Source: Eutypella sp. D-1 (lineage: Eukaryota > Ascomycota > Sordariomycetes > Xylariales > Diatrypaceae). Taken from it: a stretch of 64,000 nucleotides of DNA. The DNA lies in NCBI GenBank assembly GCA_023313575.1, contig JAJTTP010000005.1:2046001-2110000 (forward strand), written 5' to 3'. Both the position numbers and the translations under genes were made by a program. Below are positions 59,028 through 64,000 of this stretch, in pieces. Positions within the stretch are counted from its first letter, which is position 1. Each line of letters begins with the position of its first letter. The notes under the pieces were generated by a model that was not told where the DNA came from, searched no databases, and saw nothing but the letters and a program-made list of their open reading frames with translations.

Positions 59028-59827
59028 ACCATAGCGATTCAAAGTGTGCTTGTATCGGTATTTGCCACCAGACACAAGAGACGGGCAATACGAGTTGATG
59101 ACGGTGCTCATAGTGGCTTCATGGTGGAATAGATCTGGGGCTTAGGCGCTTCTTTCACTAAGGATTGCAATAAAGATCTTACTGCGCCTTGAAAACAGTA
59201 GTTTGGTTATTGGAGGGATTGTTTACCAAGTAGATAAAAGCGGATGGCGTTGGGCCGGTTCACATTAGAGATACCACTCAGAATTCAGTAACGTTTTGGC
59301 TTGAATATTGAGCTTGCGTCTATTATAGAGTTTATTGATACCGTAGCTGCAATGCATGATCATCATAGACTGGAGTAGTCTGATAAAACTTCCAGGCAGA
59401 ATCTCGAAGGTTACCAAGTGCTTATTCAGGGTTATTTGATTATGTAATCAGGGGCGAGCAGGGCCCCTTTTTTCCAACTAAGCGATGCACGGCCTTTACA
59501 GCACGAAAATAGCCGGGGACACATTGAGAGCAATCCATCCAACCTATGAGCGTAACTAATGCGTGGCTGCATCAAAGAATCGAGCAATGCATCGAACTTA
59601 CAATAGGTCTGTAGTGGTAAGATCGATCAACGTTTAACCACCGTCGTGCCTGAAAATACTCTGTGCCCATCATGTTGTGGATGGTAGGTTGCCGGCTGAC
59701 CCTATCAAAAATGCTGGCACCAAGTGTAAAACCAAGAATCGAGAGTATCATAACACACGCTAGACCCCACGGGCTTTCATCGCATTCAACTAGGTACAGG
59801 TCTAGGTGCCCCAAGAAAGAGCCTTAT
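59028..59827. other. Spacer between convergent bZIP and SDR genes
   Basis: Both 3' ends face this interval. No gene or repeat recognised. Confidence 0.45.
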
Positions 59828-60838
59828 TTACGGCAAAGTATAGCCGCCATCTATGATGATATCCGCTCCTGGATGATGTTAGCCCTGCACAAGTTCTAGA
59901 CATCATTAAATAGCACTCACCAGTCATATAACTGCTGGCATCACTAGCCGCGAAGACATATGCACCCTTCAGCTCCGGTGTTTTGCAGAGCCTTTGTCCA
60001 GGAATCATGCTGAACCACTTCTTCCTCCATTCCTCGGGGTGGACGGTAAGCACTACGATTTTGTTAGAAATTGGAATCCCTTGTTTGATAGTATCCTCAA
60101 GATACTTACTGTCTGTATCAATGAAACCCTATAGAAGTAATATTGTAAGCACATCCAGACGTCACTATCCCCTATCTCTGGACCCACCCATCTACTTACC
60201 GGTGAAATGCAGTTCACCCTGGCGAAGTCAACCCACTCGACAGCCAAACTCTTCGCCAAGTGGATGAGAGCGGCCTTGCTCGCATTATACGCGGCTTGCT
60301 TTTGGGGGACATTAACGAGCGTGGCGCTAACCGAGCCGGTGAAGACGAGGGAGCCGCGCCCCGTGCCGCCAGCCTTGAACTGTCGCTCGAATACTTTAGC
60401 GGCTGCTTGTGCTGTCCAGAATGCGCCATTGAGGTTGACGTCGAACATCTCTCGAAACTTGTCTTCCGGGTAGTCCTGAGCAGGGGTGTGGTAGGCAATG
60501 CCCGCGTTGGCCACCACAATGTCAAGCTGACCGCCACCCAGCTCAGCTGTCACGGTTTCGACTGTGTTTTCAACCTCGGTGCGCGACTGCACATTGCACT
60601 TATAGGCCTTGACAGAGCGGCCCCCATTCGCGGCGCTGATCTCTGCAGCTGTCTTTTCTGCGTCCGCTGCCGGTGTGCTGGTATACGTGATAGCCACCTT
60701 TGCACCTGCTTCGCATAAACCTCGAGCAACTTCTAGCCCTATACCACGACAGCCGCCGGTTACAAGGGCAGTCTTGCCCTCGAGACTAAAGTGCGACAGC
60801 ACGGGTGCCTCCGGGTTAGGATGCGCTGCGAGAACCAT
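59828..60838 (-). CDS. NADP(H)-dependent SDR: sorbose reductase / L-xylulose reductase / mannitol dehydrogenase type
   Basis: Minus-strand exons 60838-60200, 60128-60110 (only 19 nt), 60052-59921 and 59868-59828 give 276 residues. Introns of 71, 57 and 52 nt have phases 0, 1 and 1 and good GTAAGT/GTGAGT donors. The Rossmann motif TGGCRGIG is at 27-34, NAG at 111-113, catalytic Ser171 in TGSVSAT, Tyr184-x3-Lys188 in YNASK. Splicing restores ISPGFIDTDMLTVHPEEW and YMTGADIIIDGGY, hallmarks of the Sou1/mannitol-dehydrogenase branch. These enzymes interconvert ketoses (L-sorbose, D-fructose, L-xylulose) and polyols in the cytosol. The exact substrate cannot be chosen from sequence. The upstream frame continues beyond the ATG without family similarity, so 60838 is the start. 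It is tandem with the xylitol/sorbitol dehydrogenase on the same strand. Confidence 0.92.
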
Positions 60839-61618
60839 ATTGAAAAGGAATAGAAGGTTACTAGTAAAACAACAGTGTCTTTGCTGAATATGGAGGAAAG
60901 ATTCCGATGGCAGAGCCAAGTCAAGTATAGTATAAACCAGCTCTCTTGAACAAATTCGATCTACCAATTCTGAGATACCCCTCGTCACACGGAGTCTATA
61001 TGTCCGGACTTCACCATACCTACAGCGGAGGTGGCGCATCTCCACTTCATTGAAGAGGGGGACGGAGTCCGACGGACAGCTGTCAACCTTGACCCACCAG
61101 CACGGCACCACCTTCATGGAATGGATATGATATACGTTCTTCCCCACAATACACTATAGTCAGTGACGTAGTCCGTCACGGATTAAACCGTTCCTACAGG
61201 CGTTACAAATGTTAAATCACTCAGAACTATTTATCACCATCACGTTACATGGGGAGGGGGCCTCGGATGTAGCTACTCTAGCATATCCAGGTATCATACC
61301 TCAAGACTTTCGCAGTGTTCACATGTCAAAGCTGATGATCAAAGGCGGACATATTGCAATTGCCATATCCTATGTAAGGGTTTCTAGAATTGCCATGATA
61401 CATACTAATTTGGGTGCAGCTATGGCATTGGAACACGATCGCCATAATTATGTATCAGAACAGTAAAAATTCCGAAGACATGTAATTGAACAAGATCAAC
61501 AATTGCAAGATTATAGCAAACTTGGGCTTTTGCGCACCCGTATTCAGATATGACATATCATGTGTTGGCGAAAAGTCCAGTTGGAGTAGTTGGTTTAATT
61601 ATTAAAGTAGACGAGAAG
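60839..61618. other. Spacer between tandem dehydrogenase genes
   Basis: Contains the SDR promoter side and the 3' flank of the Zn-dehydrogenase gene. A TATA-like GTTTATACTATA on the minus strand lies near 60925-60940, about 90 bases before the SDR start. No other gene is recognised. Confidence 0.4.
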
Positions 61619-62905
61619 CTAGGCAACACCCTCTATGATGACTTTAAGGGTGTCTTCTTGAGCTTTCTTGACCAGCTCGAAAGCGTCAAGCGCCTGTTCA
61701 AACTTGAATCTGTGGGTGATCAAAGCACGTGGGTTAATCTTCCCTGAGGCCACTAGTTCGACGGCATGGGGGTAGCAACCAGTTGTGTACCGGATAGAGC
61801 CCTTTATGTTCAGAGCCCTAATACATGCTGTTGTGATCGGGAACACAACATTCTATTCATCAGTTAGCGCAGGCCCAATCCCAGAGTCTTCCAGAGCTAG
61901 GTAAGAGTCTGCTTATGATGATTGATGACTTACCTCCTTGCCCATACCCGCCTGGACATATGTACCCCCTTTCTTGGTAGCGAATACGCCAGCCTGGATA
62001 CAAGATTCGGCACCAGTACACTCCAGAACCACATCCGCACCCTCACCTAGGTTGAACTGCTCAACAATCTTTTCGGCCATCGCGCGAGAAGCCTCTACTG
62101 GGTCTGCGTCAGGGACAGATCCTCGCTCCGGCACAAAGACGTCGTCAGCGCCAAACGACTTTGCAAAAGTCGCCCGTGACTTCGATATGTCAACCCCGAT
62201 GACCTTACTCGCCCCGTATGCCTTCGCCACGGCTTGGCACAGCGCGCCGATAGGTCCACAGCCAAAAACGAGGACACTCTGCCCAGCGCGCAGGTCTGCG
62301 ACCTTGCAAATCTGAACAGCAACCGCAACAGGCTCTACAAGCGCACCGTCCTCGGCACTCATGTGAGATGGGACAGGGTAGCAGTAGTCGCTTGCTACGA
62401 TATAGTACTTCTGAAGAGTACCATCCCATGGTGGGGTAGCAGCAAAAACTGTATCAGCGCACAAGTTATACGCGCCGGAGCGGCAGAAATCACAGCTAAT
62501 CTTTATCAGCACATCACATCCCATCATTCCTGGTGTTTTTACACTACTAGTGAAGACTTACTGCCTGCATGGCACGCCAGGTTCAATGGCGACACGGTCT
62601 CCAACCTTAACATTCTTCACCTTGCTGCCCACCTCTACAATCGTACCGGCGCTCTCGTGGCCTAAGACGATAGGGCTATTGAGGATGAAGTCACCAATGC
62701 GCCCTCGTTGCCAATAGTGCACGTCGCTACCGCAGATTCCAGTCTGCTCTATGTGCACCCGAACATCATGCTCATCCCGAAGCTTGGGGACTTCGCGGTT
62801 CTCGAACGAAACGTTCTGGATAGACTGCAGGACAAATGCGGGGTTCTACATTTTATTAGTTATGTAATTGAAGGTATTAGGTCCATCACTTACCACTTCG
62901 GCCAT
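61619..62905 (-). CDS. Zinc-dependent xylitol/sorbitol dehydrogenase (MDR family)
   Basis: Minus-strand exons 62905-62894 (MAEV only), 62845-62562, 62495-61934 and 61852-61619 give 363 residues, normal for the family. Introns are 48, 66 and 81 nt (phases 0, 2, 0). Catalytic zinc ligands are Cys42 (GICGSDVHYW) and His67-Glu68 (LGHESAG); the structural zinc site Cys97-x2-Cys100-x2-Cys103-x7-Cys111 is only complete once the intron after Arg98 is removed (PCRHCDFCRSGAYNLC). The cofactor motif is VFGCGPIG with an acidic residue after the second strand (IGVDISKS), which favours NAD+. It oxidises xylitol to D-xylulose or sorbitol to fructose. With the neighbouring SDR this gives both steps of a polyol shuttle. 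The frame is intact in all exons. Confidence 0.93.
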
Positions 62906-63353
62906 CTTGAAGGCGTCACACAGGTTAGGTTGCTACCACGATATGATGATATGTACTGGGTAAACTGAAATGAACACAGCGAGCAGAATGTGTCAAGGGC
63001 TGTATCAAATAATACTATAGGTAACTGAGATATTTCATAGTCCTTACTAAACTACGATATACGTTTGTGGTGGAGTAGCTGTGCTGTGACATCTATCAAT
63101 CAAGTCGGGGGTCGACAGATGCCCGACTAGATAGTTACTACGTGGTCCAATTTATATTGCCAAGCCATGGATGTGTGCCGTCCATTCGTTTCTCCACTTC
63201 TTTAGAAAGCCGGACCGGAGTCTTTTCCTACGCTGTTTTCGGGGTTCATGAGATAGCGTGAGGTGGTGGTGATAAATAGAGCTGTCCACGAGAACATCGT
63301 GGCATGGCATGAACCTGCAAAGACAGAAACCCCAAACTGCATCCCAAATAACC
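62906..63353. promoter_or_regulatory. Divergent promoter region between Zn-dehydrogenase and kinase genes
   Basis: The 448 bases separate two start codons on opposite strands, so regulatory sites for both probably lie here. No specific operator was identified. Confidence 0.5.
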
Positions 63354-64000
63354 ATGGAGTCCACCTACAGAGCACTAGCGGAACGCGTGGTCGACCTCTA
63401 CAAGCGGAAGCAGCACACCCGCTCGACTCCGGAATCGGCGCTTCCCGGATCTGAGCGGGTCCTCGTAGCCCTAGCCGGGCCACCCGGGTCCGGCAAGACA
63501 ACAATAGCGGTTAATATTGTCCGAGCACTCACTGATCTACCATCCCCGCCGAAGACGGTGGCCGTATCCGTCGACGGATTTCATCTACCCTTAGCAGCCC
63601 TTCGAGAGCTCCCTAACTCCGACGAGGCAATAGCGCGACGCGGCGCTCCGTGGACATTCGACGCCAAGTCGGCAGTGGAGATGGTTCGGAATCTAAAGAC
63701 CAGCGCCGGTTCTAAGGCCGTCACCATCCCCACATTCGATCATGCTGTCAAGGACCCGGTGGCAAATGGGTTGGTTGTCGACCCTGGAGTCCAAGTTTGC
63801 ATTCTTGAAGGGAATTATCTACTATGCGACGAGGGTTCGTGGTCGGAGATAGCGGATATCGTGGACGAACGCTGGCTAGTCAAGGTGGATGAGAACCTAG
63901 CACGAAGCAGGGTTGCATCAAGACATTTACGGGCTGGCATTGAGCCCACCATGAAACTGGCTTTGGCGAGGACTGACTATAATGACATTCCAAATGGTCG
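63354..64000 (+). CDS. P-loop kinase, phosphoribulokinase/uridine-kinase superfamily (partial)
   Basis: The frame opens at the ATG at 63354 and runs off the window end after 215 codons, with no stop or clear splice site. Walker A is ALAGPPGSGKTT (residues about 39-50). It continues with VSVDGFHLP (74-82), RRGAPWTFD, IPTFDHAVKDP, an EGNYLL block and RVASRHLRAGIEP. These are hallmarks of bacterial 'nucleoside/nucleotide kinase' YggC-like proteins and the related yeast Yfh7 kinase, part of the PRK/uridine kinase/pantothenate kinase group. Substrates in this group are small alcohols such as sugars, nucleosides or pantothenate. Being divergent from a xylitol/sorbitol dehydrogenase suggests phosphorylation of the resulting ketose, but this is inference. 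It is distinct from the usual FGGY xylulokinase. Confidence 0.82.
   Translation, partial: MESTYRALAERVVDLYKRKQHTRSTPESALPGSERVLVALAGPPGSGKTTIAVNIVRALTDLPSPPKTVAVSVDGFHLPLAALRELPNSDEAIARRGAPWTFDAKSAVEMVRNLKTSAGSKAVTIPTFDHAVKDPVANGLVVDPGVQVCILEGNYLLCDEGSWSEIADIVDERWLVKVDENLARSRVASRHLRAGIEPTMKLALARTDYNDIPNG

Noticed and set aside
60260..60718. Plus-strand open frame of 152 codons
   Set aside because: Antisense to the SDR gene, which has complete catalytic motifs on the other strand.

Overview
The window is nuclear DNA of a filamentous ascomycete (Pezizomycotina), most like a Sordariomycete. The support is protein-coding genes with short spliceosomal introns (about 48-255 nt, donors mostly GTAAGT/GTGAGT, branch sites like CTAAC/CTGAC, acceptors YAG) and families that are fungal or mostly fungal: RTA1, Zn(II)2Cys6 and long C2H2 regulators, family-2 haloperoxidase, a fungal ubiquitin-like ULD protein and an Mgr3-like TPR protein. 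No rRNA, tRNA, intact transposon or CRISPR was recognised. All exon joins were worked out by hand from splice signals and reading-frame continuity.

Left part (1-21 kb), ordinary GC3-rich housekeeping genes: a metal-dependent amidohydrolase (1012-2610), a Dot5/BCP nuclear peroxiredoxin (4703-5600), the 24-kDa Fe-S subunit of complex I (6622-7732), a kelch protein (9620-11368), a single-pass membrane protein (12767-14152), then on the minus strand a ULD protein (15420-17543) and a C2H2 regulator (19342-21081).

Middle part (21-58 kb), gene-poor: about 10 kb with only short relics, then a five-exon C2H2 regulator (31155-33947) whose last exon encodes a further Cys/His zinc site, about 5.7 kb of empty sequence, a 73-residue Cys/His-rich protein (39698-39919) and a four-exon DAP1/PGRMC-type heme protein (41449-42318). 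Next come three successive broken accessory genes: an RTA1-like membrane protein (42879-43778), a chloroperoxidase (44653-45267) and a Zn(II)2Cys6 regulator (46214-47513). Each carries several independent lesions. An intact Mgr3-like mitochondrial TPR gene (47970-49861) follows, then about 8.5 kb without a recognisable gene.

Right part (58.3-64 kb): a compact group that looks like polyol/pentose metabolism. It holds a small bZIP regulator (58325-59027), a sorbose-reductase/L-xylulose-reductase type SDR (59828-60838), a zinc-dependent xylitol/sorbitol dehydrogenase (61619-62905) and, divergent from it, a P-loop kinase of the phosphoribulokinase/uridine-kinase superfamily that runs off the window end (63354-64000). 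Together they suggest oxidation and reduction of a polyol/ketose pair, followed by phosphorylation, possibly under the adjacent bZIP. This is inference from family and position.
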